DNA of 64,000 bases, taken from JAVBMP01 sp031552195 (lineage in GTDB: Bacteria > Desulfobacterota > Desulfovibrionia > Desulfovibrionales > Desulfovibrionaceae). The stretch lies in NCBI GenBank assembly GCA_031552195.1, contig JAVBMT010000013.1, forward strand, positions 23,977 to 87,976, in the 5' to 3' direction. The translations under genes were made by a program, and so were the position numbers. The notes under the pieces were generated by a model. That model saw nothing but the letters and a program-made list of their open reading frames with translations, was not told the DNA's origin and did not search any database. Shown in pieces: positions 44,068 through 52,396 of this stretch (the stretch's first letter is position 1; each line of letters starts with the position of its first letter).

Positions 44068-44100
44068 TTGACTTTTGCTCTTTTTTGTATATGCTATAAA
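44068..44100 (+). promoter_or_regulatory. Candidate promoter region of asnS
   Basis: TTGACT (44068-44073) followed by TATGCT (44090-44095, spacer 16) and overlapping TATAAA (44095-44100). The 303-bp gap between tRNA-Leu and asnS otherwise shows AT-rich sequence around 43950-44010 and no gene. Confidence 0.4.
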
Positions 44101-44210
44101 TTACGCGGGGTGGATCGCCCTGCCTCTTGTGGCTCCGGGCGGGAATATTTTCCGGGCTTTTGCGCCGCCGCCGCGCTCTTTCAGTAATGAAAAAATCAGG
44201 ATAGGAAGCG

Positions 44211-45677
44211 ATGCCCTGCGTTATAAATGGAAGCTGTTCATATTCCGGCCTGTCTGTGCGGCAGGCTCTGGGTTCTGAAGAACCCCGCCAGGAAGTCCTT
44301 GCGTGCGGCTGGGTTAGAACCCGCCGCGACTCCAAGGGCTTCTTTTTTTTGGAAATAAATGACGGTTCCTGCCTGGGGAATTTGCAAATCCTGGTCGACG
44401 GCAATTGTGAAAATACGCACATTTTGCGGGGGTCTGAAGGTTCTCCGCTGCTTCCGTTGGATGACGCCCAGACCGGGGCGTCTGTCGCCGTGCTCGGCGA
44501 CCTGGTGCCTTCTTTGGGCAAGGGCCAGAAGTGGGAGCTTAAAGCCAGGCGGATGCAGGTGGCCGGCGGGGCGGACCAGCAGGAATATCCCTTGCAGAAA
44601 AAGCGCCACTCCGACGAGTTTTTGCGTGGAATAGCCCATTTGCGCCCACGCACCAACAAGTATGGCGCGACCTTCCGGATACGCTCTGAAACCGCTTTCG
44701 CGGTGCATGAATATTTCCGGCAACAGGGTTTTTATTATGTGCATACTCCGATTTTGACCGGGTCTGACTGCGAAGGCGCGGGCGAAATGTTCCGGGTCAC
44801 CACCCTGCCCCCGGCTTCCGGGCCAAAAGCGGGCGCACAGGGAACTCCTGACCTGCATGCCTATTATGAAGAGGATTTTTTCGGGCGGGAATGCAATCTT
44901 ACGGTTTCCGGGCAACTTGAGGCAGAAGCCATGGCTATGGCTTTGGGCAAGGTTTATACTTTCGGCCCGACTTTCCGGGCGGAAAATTCCAATACCCCGC
45001 GGCACGCGGCCGAATTCTGGATGATAGAGCCGGAAATGGCTTTTGCGGACCTGACAGACCTTATGGACCTTGGCGAAGGCCTCACCCGCCATGTGGTGAG
45101 GGCCGTGCTGGAACGCTGCCCGGACGACCTCGGCCTTTTCAACAATTTTGTGGATAATACGCTGCTGGAACGCCTGGACCGCATCGCCGGAAAAGAATTC
45201 GCACGCATAAGCTATGGCGAGGCCATTGAAATTTTGCAGCGCTCCAAGCATAAATTTGAATATCCCGCGGCTTTCGGGCTGGATTTGCAAACCGAGCATG
45301 AACGTTACCTGTCTGAGGAATATGTCGGCGGACCGGTGGCAGTTTATAATTATCCTAAAGAAATCAAAGCGTTCTATATGCGGCAGAATCCAGACGGGCG
45401 CACTGTAGCCGCGATGGACATACTTGTGCCGCGCGTTGGCGAACTGGTTGGCGGAAGCCAGCGTGAAGAACGGCGCGAGCTGCTTGAAGCCCGGCTGGCC
45501 GAATTGGGCCAGCCTCTGGAAAATTACTGGTGGTACCTTGATTTGCGGCGTTTCGGCTCCGTTCCGCACGCCGGCTTCGGGCTAGGGTTTGAGCGTTTGC
45601 TCATGCTGCTTACCGGAATAAGCAATATTCGCGACGTCATACCTTTCCCACGCACGCCGAAAAGCCTTGAATTCTAA
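44211..45677 (+). CDS. asnS: Asparaginyl-tRNA synthetase
   Basis: 488 residues. An N-terminal OB-fold anticodon domain (VLACGWVRTRRDSKGFFFLEINDGSCLGNLQILVDG) is followed by the class II catalytic core: motif 1 region (RTNKYGATFRIRSETAFAVHEYF), motif 2 (TFGPTFRAENSNTPRHAAEFWMIEPE) and motif 3 (GFGLGFERLLMLLTG). The GGSQREERR segment is typical of AsnRS. It charges tRNA-Asn. AGGAAG lies just before the ATG. Confidence 0.96.
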   Translation: MPCVINGSCSYSGLSVRQALGSEEPRQEVLACGWVRTRRDSKGFFFLEINDGSCLGNLQILVDGNCENTHILRGSEGSPLLPLDDAQTGASVAVLGDLVPSLGKGQKWELKARRMQVAGGADQQEYPLQKKRHSDEFLRGIAHLRPRTNKYGATFRIRSETAFAVHEYFRQQGFYYVHTPILTGSDCEGAGEMFRVTTLPPASGPKAGAQGTPDLHAYYEEDFFGRECNLTVSGQLEAEAMAMALGKVYTFGPTFRAENSNTPRHAAEFWMIEPEMAFADLTDLMDLGEGLTRHVVRAVLERCPDDLGLFNNFVDNTLLERLDRIAGKEFARISYGEAIEILQRSKHKFEYPAAFGLDLQTEHERYLSEEYVGGPVAVYNYPKEIKAFYMRQNPDGRTVAAMDILVPRVGELVGGSQREERRELLEARLAELGQPLENYWWYLDLRRFGSVPHAGFGLGFERLLMLLTGISNIRDVIPFPRTPKSLEF

Positions 45678-45849
45678 CAACGCGCGAACGGCGCGTTTCG
45701 GCGAAAGCGCGGGACGGAACCGGCAAGGGGCGGCTGAGGCCGTTTGGAACAACCCCTTCCGCGGAAGGCGAGTGATGCGGGCATGAACGCTGCAAGATAA
45801 AACGGCACTGATTTCCCTCGCGGTGGTCAGGCCAGTTCGGGAGGCATTT

Positions 45850-46029
45850 ATGGGACTGTTGGACTTGTTTAACCGCAAGGGTTCCGCCGGCAAGGGCGCG
45901 ATGGAAAAACGCGAGTTGAAGGCGGAAGAAGTAATGCGGAAGAAGGCGCAGGAAAAGCAGAAGCCGCGCGTTTGCGAGCCTGGCGACGAAGGCTGTTGCG
46001 AATTGCCGCAGCCCAAAAGGCATTTCTGA
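45850..46029 (+). CDS. Small protein with basic/acidic helix and Cys-rich tail (59 aa)
   Basis: 59 residues starting MGLLDLFNRKGSAGKG, with GGGAGGC 7 nt before the ATG. The middle is a Lys/Glu-rich helix and the C-terminal end has CEPGDEGCCELPQP, three cysteines that could bind a metal or form disulfides. A terminator follows. I recognise no family. The strong Shine-Dalgarno and terminator make it a credible gene. Confidence 0.65.
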   Translation: MGLLDLFNRKGSAGKGAMEKRELKAEEVMRKKAQEKQKPRVCEPGDEGCCELPQPKRHF

Positions 46030-46101
46030 CGATCGGCCTTCCCGCCCGCGATATAACTGTTGCGTTAAGCCGGGCGGTAATTACCAAGTTTTAATTCTGG
46101 C

Positions 46102-46147
46102 GCGAAAGAGCGGCTCATTTGTTGCAGCCCTCTTTCGCCTTTTTTTT
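46102..46147 (+). terminator. Intrinsic terminator of the small Cys-tailed gene
   Basis: Stem GCGAAAGAG (46102-46110) and CTCTTTCGC (46130-46138) with an inner GGC/GCC extension, followed by eight T residues. The rest of the gap to 46316 shows no gene. Confidence 0.85.
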
Positions 46148-46316
46148 CGCTCTTGCCGGGAAAATCCCCGGTCTGCTCCGGCACGTCCGCCCGGATGGAT
46201 TACCCTTGTTGATTCATATGGCTTCAGTGTTGGCGCAAGTTCCTTCGTTTGCGTTGAAGGCGCGCCGCCCGGCTTGCGGGCTGCCTGAGCAAATTGGCAA
46301 GGTTCATATTTCTTCT

Positions 46317-47423
46317 TTAATATATAAGCATGGCGTCGCCGTAAGAAAAAAAGCGGAATTTTTCCTGCACGGCCCGCCTGTAAGCAGCAAGGATATTTTC
46401 GCGTCCGGCCATGGCGGAAACCAGCATTAACAGCGTTGACTCCGGCAGGTGAAAGTTGGTGATCATTTTGTCCACAATGCGGAAGCTTTTTCCCGGGTAC
46501 AAAAAGGTGTTGATCCAGCCGGCATAGGGGGCGAGTTCCTCATGTCCATGTTTTTCTATACCCTGAAATTCTCCCGTTCCTTCAAGAACCCTTGTTGCTG
46601 TTGTGCCTACTGCAATTATTTTATGCTTATTTTTGCGCGCTTCATTAATGGCCATTGCTGTTTCCGGTGGCAGTTCCACATATTCCGGGTGCATTTCATG
46701 TTCGCGGATGTCGTTGCAGCGCACCGGGCTGAATGTGCCGTAGCCGACATACAGGGTAAGTTCCGCCCATTTGTGCCCTTTGTCCAGCAGGCGTGAAAGC
46801 AGTTCGGGCGTGAAGTGCAGCCCGGCGGTCGGAGCGGCCACGGAGCCGCTCTTTTCCGCTTTGGCGTAAACGGTTTGATAGTTTGCCTGGTCAGCCGCGC
46901 AAGCCGGGCGCCGGATATATGGGGGAAGAGGCATTGCCCCGGCGGCGTGGAAACGTTCCACCAGGTCGCCGTTCCAAGCCAGGAGGGCGCGGCATTTCCC
47001 GAATTCTCCGTGTTCAAGCACTTGCAGGGCTAAATTCGCGTCAAAGCTGATTATGTCGCCCGGCTTCAGTTTCTTTGCCGGTTTGAGCAAACCTTCCACT
47101 TCGCGGGCTTGCTCCTTGCCCAGTGCGGGTTCACCGTGGGCGGCGCGCAATAGCGGCAACGGCGTCAGCAACAGAAATTCAGCCTTGCCGCCATTGGGCC
47201 GCTGCCCGTGCAGGCGGGCCGGAATTACCCTGGAGTTGTTCGCTACAAACAGGCAGGGCGAATCCAGAAAAGATTCCAGCTGCGAGAAGTCCGCTATAGT
47301 TATGCGCCCGCTGGCCCTTTCCAGGGCCATAAGCCGTGAAGAGCCGCGCGCCCTCGGTTCCTGGGCTATTAATTCCTCAGGCAGGTCGTAATAGTATGAA
47401 GAGAGTGAAAAATCGTCAGCCAT
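46317..47423 (-). CDS. queA: S-adenosylmethionine:tRNA ribosyltransferase-isomerase
   Basis: 368 residues from the ATG at 47423, which lies inside the end of the heptose-kinase gene (8-bp overlap). It opens SSYYYDLPEELIAQEPRARGSSRLM, with the conserved TAGLHFTPELLSRL and YVGYGTFSPVR, and ends FRFFSYGDAMLI. QueA adds the cyclopentane-epoxide of queuosine to tRNA position 34. It is the last gene of the parA-parB-hldA-queA unit. Confidence 0.96.
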   Translation of the reverse strand: MADDFSLSSYYYDLPEELIAQEPRARGSSRLMALERASGRITIADFSQLESFLDSPCLFVANNSRVIPARLHGQRPNGGKAEFLLLTPLPLLRAAHGEPALGKEQAREVEGLLKPAKKLKPGDIISFDANLALQVLEHGEFGKCRALLAWNGDLVERFHAAGAMPLPPYIRRPACAADQANYQTVYAKAEKSGSVAAPTAGLHFTPELLSRLLDKGHKWAELTLYVGYGTFSPVRCNDIREHEMHPEYVELPPETAMAINEARKNKHKIIAVGTTATRVLEGTGEFQGIEKHGHEELAPYAGWINTFLYPGKSFRIVDKMITNFHLPESTLLMLVSAMAGRENILAAYRRAVQEKFRFFSYGDAMLIY

Positions 47424-48441
47424 GCAGTTTTCCGATAGAGGGCAGAGGAAGGTTTTGCAGGGCCTCGCGCATTTGTTCCGGAGAGGCGCAGGCCGCTCCG
47501 ACCTCCGCCACAACGATGCCCGCCGCGTAATTGGCCAGCACGCAAGCTTCCAGCAAGCCAAGGCCGGCGGCCAGCCCGAGGGCGACGGTGGCGATAACCG
47601 TGTCGCCCGCTCCGGTTACATCGTAGACCTTTCTGGCCACGGTCGGGATATGCAGGACTTCGTCCGGGGAAAGGAACAAGGCCATGCCCTGCGGGCCGAG
47701 CGTGGTGAGAAGGCGCTCGCAGCCAAGCCTGTCGAAAAAGGCCCGCCCGGCGGCGAGCAGGTCGGAGAGGCCGTCTATGGGCATTTTAGCCCCTTCGCTC
47801 GTTTCTTTGGTGTTCGGAGTGAGCATGGTCACCCCGGAGTAAAGTTCGAAATTCGGCAGCTTGGGGTCCACCAGCACGGGTATGTCCGGGTACCGGGCGT
47901 GAATGGAACGTATGCCGTCCATGAAATGTTGTGTAATCAGCCCCTTGCCATAGTCTGAAATGACCAGGGCCTTATAATGCGGCAGGCGTTCGCGAATGGC
48001 GCGCAGCAGCAAATCCGTCTGGTCGTCCGTCAGGGGGCGGCTTTCTTCCTGGTCGATGCGCAGCATTTGCTGCTGGCGGGCCAGCACTCTGGTTTTGCTG
48101 GTCGTCCGGCGTTGCGGGGGCGTGCTCAGCGCGGCGTCAATGCCGTCCGCCGCCAGCAGGGCGCGGACAATGTCGCCGGATTGGTCAGCTCCGCAAACCC
48201 CGAGGAGGCAAACCCTGCCGCCCAGGCTTCTGATGTTTTTAGCCACATTGCCAGCTCCGCCCACCATATGCCGGGTTTGTTCCACCAGCACGACTGGAAT
48301 GGGGGCTTCCGGAGAAATGCGCTTGGCGTCTCCTATCAGGTATGAATCCAGCATAACGTCGCCAATGACCAGAACTGGGGCGTTGGCGTAACGCGCCAGG
48401 TCGGCCTCAAGCGCGGCAAGGCTCAGTGGCGGGTTCGTCAT
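47416..48441 (-). CDS. hldA: D-glycero-beta-D-manno-heptose-7-phosphate kinase
   Basis: 341 residues of the PfkB/ribokinase family. Signatures are VLVIGDVMLDSYLIGDAKRISPEAPIPVV, HMVGGAGNVAKNI and VYDVTGAGDTVIATVALGLAAG with the catalytic Asp. Length matches the kinase half only; no nucleotidyltransferase domain follows, so this is HldA rather than bifunctional HldE. It makes heptose-1,7-bisphosphate for LPS inner core. It overlaps parB by 4 bp at its start and queA by 8 bp at its end. Confidence 0.92.
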   Translation of the reverse strand: MTNPPLSLAALEADLARYANAPVLVIGDVMLDSYLIGDAKRISPEAPIPVVLVEQTRHMVGGAGNVAKNIRSLGGRVCLLGVCGADQSGDIVRALLAADGIDAALSTPPQRRTTSKTRVLARQQQMLRIDQEESRPLTDDQTDLLLRAIRERLPHYKALVISDYGKGLITQHFMDGIRSIHARYPDIPVLVDPKLPNFELYSGVTMLTPNTKETSEGAKMPIDGLSDLLAAGRAFFDRLGCERLLTTLGPQGMALFLSPDEVLHIPTVARKVYDVTGAGDTVIATVALGLAAGLGLLEACVLANYAAGIVVAEVGAACASPEQMREALQNLPLPSIGKLHG

Positions 48442-49373
48442 GCTTGTTCCCCGGAACTTTCCGCTTGAACGCCCAGCAGGTTCAGAACGGCCTGAAGCTC
48501 TTCGCGGCTGGAATAGCTTATGCTAAGCCGCCCCTTGTTTTCTTTGCCTGTAATTTTTACCGGCAGCCTGACGGCGCCGCTGATTTTTTCCTGCAGGGCG
48601 AACAGGGCCGCGCTGCGCGGAACGGCCTTGGGCGATATCGCCGGCAGGCCTTTTTTAGGCTGCTGGTCTTCCTGGCCGGCGGCAGGGCCGCGCGCGTCTT
48701 TCCATTGAGCGGCCAAGCCTTCGGCTTCACGCACGGAGAGGTTTTCCGCGATAATTTTTTTGCGCAGCGCTTCCTGCGCGTCAGGCTCGCTTACGGTAAG
48801 CAACGCGCGGCCATGCCCGGCGGAAAGCCGCCCGTCGGCCAAGTCCTGCCTTATGGCTGGGCCGAGGTTGAGCAGGCGCAAGGTGTTCGCCACGGCGGAG
48901 CGGCTTTTGCCAAGCTTTTGCGCAAGGTCGTCCTGACTGAAAGAAAATTGTTCTTTAAGCTGAAGCATGCCTTGCGCTTCTTCAAGCGGGTTCAGGTCTT
49001 CCCGTTGCAGGTTTTCCACCAGGGCGATGATAAGGGCGTCCTGGTCCGAAAGTTCCCGCACGATAACGGGCACTTCCGCCAGGCCAGCCAGTTTGCTTGC
49101 CCGATAGCGCCTTTCCCCGGCCACAATTTCATACCGTGCCGGGGCCGCGCCCGGAACCGGGCGCACTATAATAGGCTGCAAGAGTCCTTGGGTGCGTATG
49201 GAGGCGGCCAATTCTTCCAGGCTGTGTTCCGAAAAGTTCCTGCGCGGCTGCTCCGGGTTGGGCATAAGCGCGTTTAGAGGCAGGCGTTTGACGCTATCGC
49301 CGGGCTGCGGGGTCCTGCCGCTGTCAAACAAGGCGTCCAGTCCGCGTCCCAGCCCTTTCATTTGAGTGGACAT
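48438..49373 (-). CDS. parB: Chromosome-partitioning protein ParB
   Basis: 311 residues from the ATG at 49373, which has AGGGAG at 7 nt; the ATG two codons earlier (49379) is too close to it. It begins MKGLGRGLDALFDS, has the ParB/CTP-box motifs (YEIVAGERRYRASKLAG), HTH FSQDDLAQKLGKSRSAVANTLRLLNL and a C-terminal dimer domain (GRLSISYSSREELQAVLNLLG). ParB binds parS and spreads. Two parS sites lie nearby at 50239 and 50644. Confidence 0.95.
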   Translation of the reverse strand: MSTQMKGLGRGLDALFDSGRTPQPGDSVKRLPLNALMPNPEQPRRNFSEHSLEELAASIRTQGLLQPIIVRPVPGAAPARYEIVAGERRYRASKLAGLAEVPVIVRELSDQDALIIALVENLQREDLNPLEEAQGMLQLKEQFSFSQDDLAQKLGKSRSAVANTLRLLNLGPAIRQDLADGRLSAGHGRALLTVSEPDAQEALRKKIIAENLSVREAEGLAAQWKDARGPAAGQEDQQPKKGLPAISPKAVPRSAALFALQEKISGAVRLPVKITGKENKGRLSISYSSREELQAVLNLLGVQAESSGEQA

Positions 49374-49384
49374 CCGCATTCTCC

Positions 49385-50164
49385 CTATTTCTGCGCGGGG
49401 CGGGGCCGCCGCAGCACAACTTCTTTGGCCAGGGCCAGATACGCTTCCGCGCCTTTTGATTTGACGTCATAATGGATAATCGACTTGCCGTGGCTGGGCG
49501 CTTCAGACACCCTGACGTTGCGCGGCACGACAGTTTCCATCAGGTAATCCGGCAGGCATTTGCGCACTTCGTTTTTAACCTGGCGGGCCAGCTTGTTGCG
49601 CACGTCATACATGGTAAGAACCACGCCCAGAAGGGTAAGTTCGGTGTTCAGGCGTTTTTTCACCAACTCATAAGTTTGCAGCAGCTTGACAATGCCTTCC
49701 AGAGCGAAAAATTCGCATTGCAGAGGAATGAGCAGCTCACGAGCGGCGCAAAGGGCGTTCAGGGTGAGCAGGCCAAGCGAGGGCGGGCAGTCCAGGATAA
49801 TATAGTCAAAATTTCCGGACACGTTTTTTAATACTTCGTCCAGGTAGTATTCTCGCCCGATTTTATCCACCAGTTCCAGTTCCACCGCCACCAGATCCGT
49901 AGTGGACGGCATAACGTAAAGGTAAGAACTGGCGGTTTTGCATAAAGCTTCCGCCGCCCTTTCCGGGTGAAAAAATACGGAATAGAGATTGCTGGCGGCA
50001 TCGCGCGGCTCAACCCCCAGCCCGCTGGTGGCGTTGGCCTGGGGGTCGCAGTCCACCAGCAGGACCTTTTTTTCCATAATAGCCAGAGATGCGGCGAGAT
50101 TAATGGCGGTGGTGGTTTTGCCCACCCCGCCCTTCTGGTTGGCGATGGCGATAATTCTGGACAC
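49385..50164 (-). CDS. parA: Chromosome-partitioning ATPase ParA (Soj)
   Basis: 259 residues from a GTG at 50164 (AAGGG 7 nt upstream). The deviant Walker A IIAIANQKGGVGKTTTAINLAA is at the N terminus, with VLLVDCDPQANATSGLG and YIILDCPPSLGLLTLNALCA. Short Soj-type, lacking an N-terminal HTH. It acts with ParB to move the origin region. It heads the par operon and has a promoter overlapping a parS site. Confidence 0.96.
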   Translation of the reverse strand: MSRIIAIANQKGGVGKTTTAINLAASLAIMEKKVLLVDCDPQANATSGLGVEPRDAASNLYSVFFHPERAAEALCKTASSYLYVMPSTTDLVAVELELVDKIGREYYLDEVLKNVSGNFDYIILDCPPSLGLLTLNALCAARELLIPLQCEFFALEGIVKLLQTYELVKKRLNTELTLLGVVLTMYDVRNKLARQVKNEVRKCLPDYLMETVVPRNVRVSEAPSHGKSIIHYDVKSKGAEAYLALAKEVVLRRPRPAQK

Positions 50165-50238
50165 GGTATTCCCTTTTGGAAACGCGTTGAGTTGTTGAAT
50201 TTCCCCGAAAAACATCGGCGGGCAAGCATGCGCGCTAT

Positions 50239-50254
50239 TGTTTCACGGGAAACA
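50239..50254. promoter_or_regulatory. parS: parS site 1 at the parA transcription start
   Basis: TGTTTCACGGGAAACA differs at one base from the consensus TGTTTCACGTGAAACA. It lies just downstream of the parA -10 box, so ParB binding would cover the transcription start, suggesting autoregulation. Confidence 0.85.
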
Positions 50255-50259
50255 AATTC

Positions 50260-50288
50260 TTTTTATTGCATTGTTTGCACCCTGTCAA
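50260..50288 (-). promoter_or_regulatory. Sigma-70 promoter of the parA operon
   Basis: On the minus strand a perfect TTGACA (50283-50288), a 17-nt spacer and TAAAAA (50260-50265). The transcription start would fall inside parS site 1, about 90 nt before the parA GTG. Confidence 0.65.
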
Positions 50289-50643
50289 ATTATTTGGGGA
50301 ATCGGAGTATTTTGGCGGAAAAAACAAGTATCAAAAAAAGCAAATAAATTGCATGGTTGTCTTTTATTTTGAAGGTTCCGATGACTACATAGCGAAATTC
50401 ACAAGCGCAAGGTATGCCTTCGGCTTTGGCGTTCAGGTCTGAATGATGGCAGGCCGTGCGCTTGGTGCGGTGGAAGGTAGGCATGCTGCATCAAAAACGG
50501 GTTGTATCCAGGTAAAATAAATTGGGGCAAGGGGAGTGCTTGGGGCAAGGTTCAGGCGCTCTTCCCCGCCTTTCTCGGCTGTAGCCGGACGATGGGGGCG
50601 ATCAGGCCGCCGTGGCGCAGTTTCTCGCGTAATGGCCGACTGG
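50289..50643. other. Gene-free region between the two parS sites
   Basis: 355 bp with no supported gene or RNA. Open frames here lack Shine-Dalgarno sequences and recognisable protein character. Confidence 0.4.
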
Positions 50644-50675
50644 AATGTTAATGTTTCATGTGAAACATTAACATT
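50644..50675. promoter_or_regulatory. parS: parS site 2 within an extended palindrome
   Basis: TGTTTCATGTGAAACA (50652-50667, one base from consensus) lies at the centre of a perfect 15+2+15 palindrome, AATGTTAATGTTTCA and complement. The right end overlaps the stop codon of the ABC ATPase gene at 50674. Confidence 0.85.
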
Positions 50676-51324
50676 AAATATCTTCAGCCGCCGGAGGGGC
50701 AATTTGGAGTTTGCCGCCATTCAGGGCATAGCGGGTATAGCGTATTTTTTCTGCCAGCTCAGGAAAGAAACTCAAACCCGCTCGCAAGGGGGCTGCTGTA
50801 TGGCTGCTTAACAACACTGCCGCTCCTTCAGCGGCGGCGGCGAGTATGTACCCGGTTATGTTTTTTTGCCAGCTTTCATCCAGAAAGGCAAAGGGTTCAT
50901 CAAAAAGCATCAGCTTGCGCCCGGAGGCGAAGGCTCTTGCCAGGTTAAGGCGACGGCGCATTCCTCCGCTCATTTCCAAGGGCAACTTGTCCGGTTCAAG
51001 CCCGAAATTATGCAGCCAGGTTGCGGCGGTTTGGTGGAAAATTTCCTTTGTTACGCCTTCCGGGCGGATATAAAGAATGTTTTCCAGCGCGCTCAACCAG
51101 GGCAACAGGGCGTCATCTTGAAAAACCAAAGAAGGGTCTTTAGCGCGGAAAACTTCGCCTGAATCCGGCTTGATAATGCCGGCGGCAATTTCCAGCAGGG
51201 TGCTTTTACCCACGCCGGAAGGCCCGGTCAGGCAGGCCAAGCCGTAAGCTGGAAGATTTAAATTCACCGCATCCAGAATTTTGTTTCCGGCAAAGCTCTT
51301 GCTGGTTGCGCGCAGTTCAAGCAT
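50674..51324 (-). CDS. ABC transporter ATPase (NitT/TauT-type importer)
   Basis: 216 residues. Walker A is GPSGVGKSTLLEIAAG, the Q-loop is VFQDDALLPWLSALENI, the signature MSGGMRRRLNLARAF and Walker B LMLFDEPFAFLD, followed by the H-loop SSHTAAPL. Short for an SsuB/TauB-like subunit (usually about 250). The family transports nitrate, taurine, sulfonates or pyrimidine precursors; the substrate cannot be told. Overlaps the permease gene by 8 bp. Confidence 0.9.
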   Translation of the reverse strand: MLELRATSKSFAGNKILDAVNLNLPAYGLACLTGPSGVGKSTLLEIAAGIIKPDSGEVFRAKDPSLVFQDDALLPWLSALENILYIRPEGVTKEIFHQTAATWLHNFGLEPDKLPLEMSGGMRRRLNLARAFASGRKLMLFDEPFAFLDESWQKNITGYILAAAAEGAAVLLSSHTAAPLRAGLSFFPELAEKIRYTRYALNGGKLQIAPPAAEDI

Positions 51325-52123
51325 CAGTCTTCTCCGTATACGCAGGCTTCGGCGCCCTGGCGTTGGCCATATCGCGCAAGGGGGTTATCAGGCCGCATTC
51401 AAGCGTGACCCCCAAAATAACCAAAGCCAAGGCCCAGGCGAAAAGTTCCGGCATGGCAAGGTTGCGGTAGCTCCAGTATATTTTGGCGCCAACGCCCCGG
51501 TGGCTTCCGAAAAATTCGGCCACAGCCGCCGTTTTCCATGCGGTAGCCAGTGAAATTGAAAAGCCGGACAGCCAGTAAGGGCGTACGGAAGGAATGAAAA
51601 GGCGGCGCACGCGGCGTGGAAGGGGCACGGAGTAAAGCGCGCTCATGGCGCGCAGGCGCGTATCTGCGGCCATTACGCCGTGTGCGGTATTGCTGAAAAT
51701 AACGGGAGCGGTTGTGGCGAATACAACCGCGACGGGAACGGTAGACCCAGTGCCAACCCAGACCATTAAAAGGGATATCCAGACCACCGGAGGGCAGGTT
51801 TGCACCGCGGCCGTCAGGGGGGTGACAAGGCGCATAAGCGCTGGGGAAAGACCGGCCGCGAATCCTAGGCCCGAACCGGCCAGCGCGGCCAGAGCCAACC
51901 CGGCCAACGAGCGTAAAACCGTAAGGCCGAGTTCGCGCGAAAGTTCGCCGCCGCGAAGCAGGGCGCCTAACGTCTTTAAGACTTCTTCCGGCGGCGGCGC
52001 CAGCACCGGCCCGAGAAGCCATGTGGCGAAGTATCCGGCTCCAAGCAGAAGCGCGGCGGAAATAATAAAAGGAAGGCTCTTTTTCAACATGCGGCCTTTA
52101 TTCGTCTGATCTGGATCATTCAA
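51317..52123 (-). CDS. ABC transporter permease (NitT/TauT-type)
   Basis: 268 residues with about six membrane helices and the BPD_transp_1 EAA-like loop near ALYSVPLPRRVRRLFIPSVRPYWLSGFSISLATAWKTAAVAEFFG. It forms the channel with the adjacent ATPase and binding protein. The 273-bp gap before the binding-protein gene (52124-52396) holds no gene I can support. Confidence 0.9.
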   Translation of the reverse strand: MNDPDQTNKGRMLKKSLPFIISAALLLGAGYFATWLLGPVLAPPPEEVLKTLGALLRGGELSRELGLTVLRSLAGLALAALAGSGLGFAAGLSPALMRLVTPLTAAVQTCPPVVWISLLMVWVGTGSTVPVAVVFATTAPVIFSNTAHGVMAADTRLRAMSALYSVPLPRRVRRLFIPSVRPYWLSGFSISLATAWKTAAVAEFFGSHRGVGAKIYWSYRNLAMPELFAWALALVILGVTLECGLITPLRDMANARAPKPAYTEKTDA

Positions 52124-52396
52124 TCTTTGAAGCGCTATTATTTTGTCGCTTTTTTAATTTTATGGTTGCGCATCTATGTCCAAGCTGAACCCCAGGGCTG
52201 AAAGCGCTCCGCTCCGCTCATGCTGGCGTTCGCCCATGCCGGTCGATAGTTTCAAGCTCTATTTGCCTTATCGCTGACCTGGGCGTTAAATTCCAGCGCG
52301 ATCAGTCCCCGGCCGGCATCCGCATCGCCGCGCACGGCGCGGGAAATTTACGATGTGCAGGTTGCCACAGGCCAGGCGCGCCGCGCGGCGGATTTT

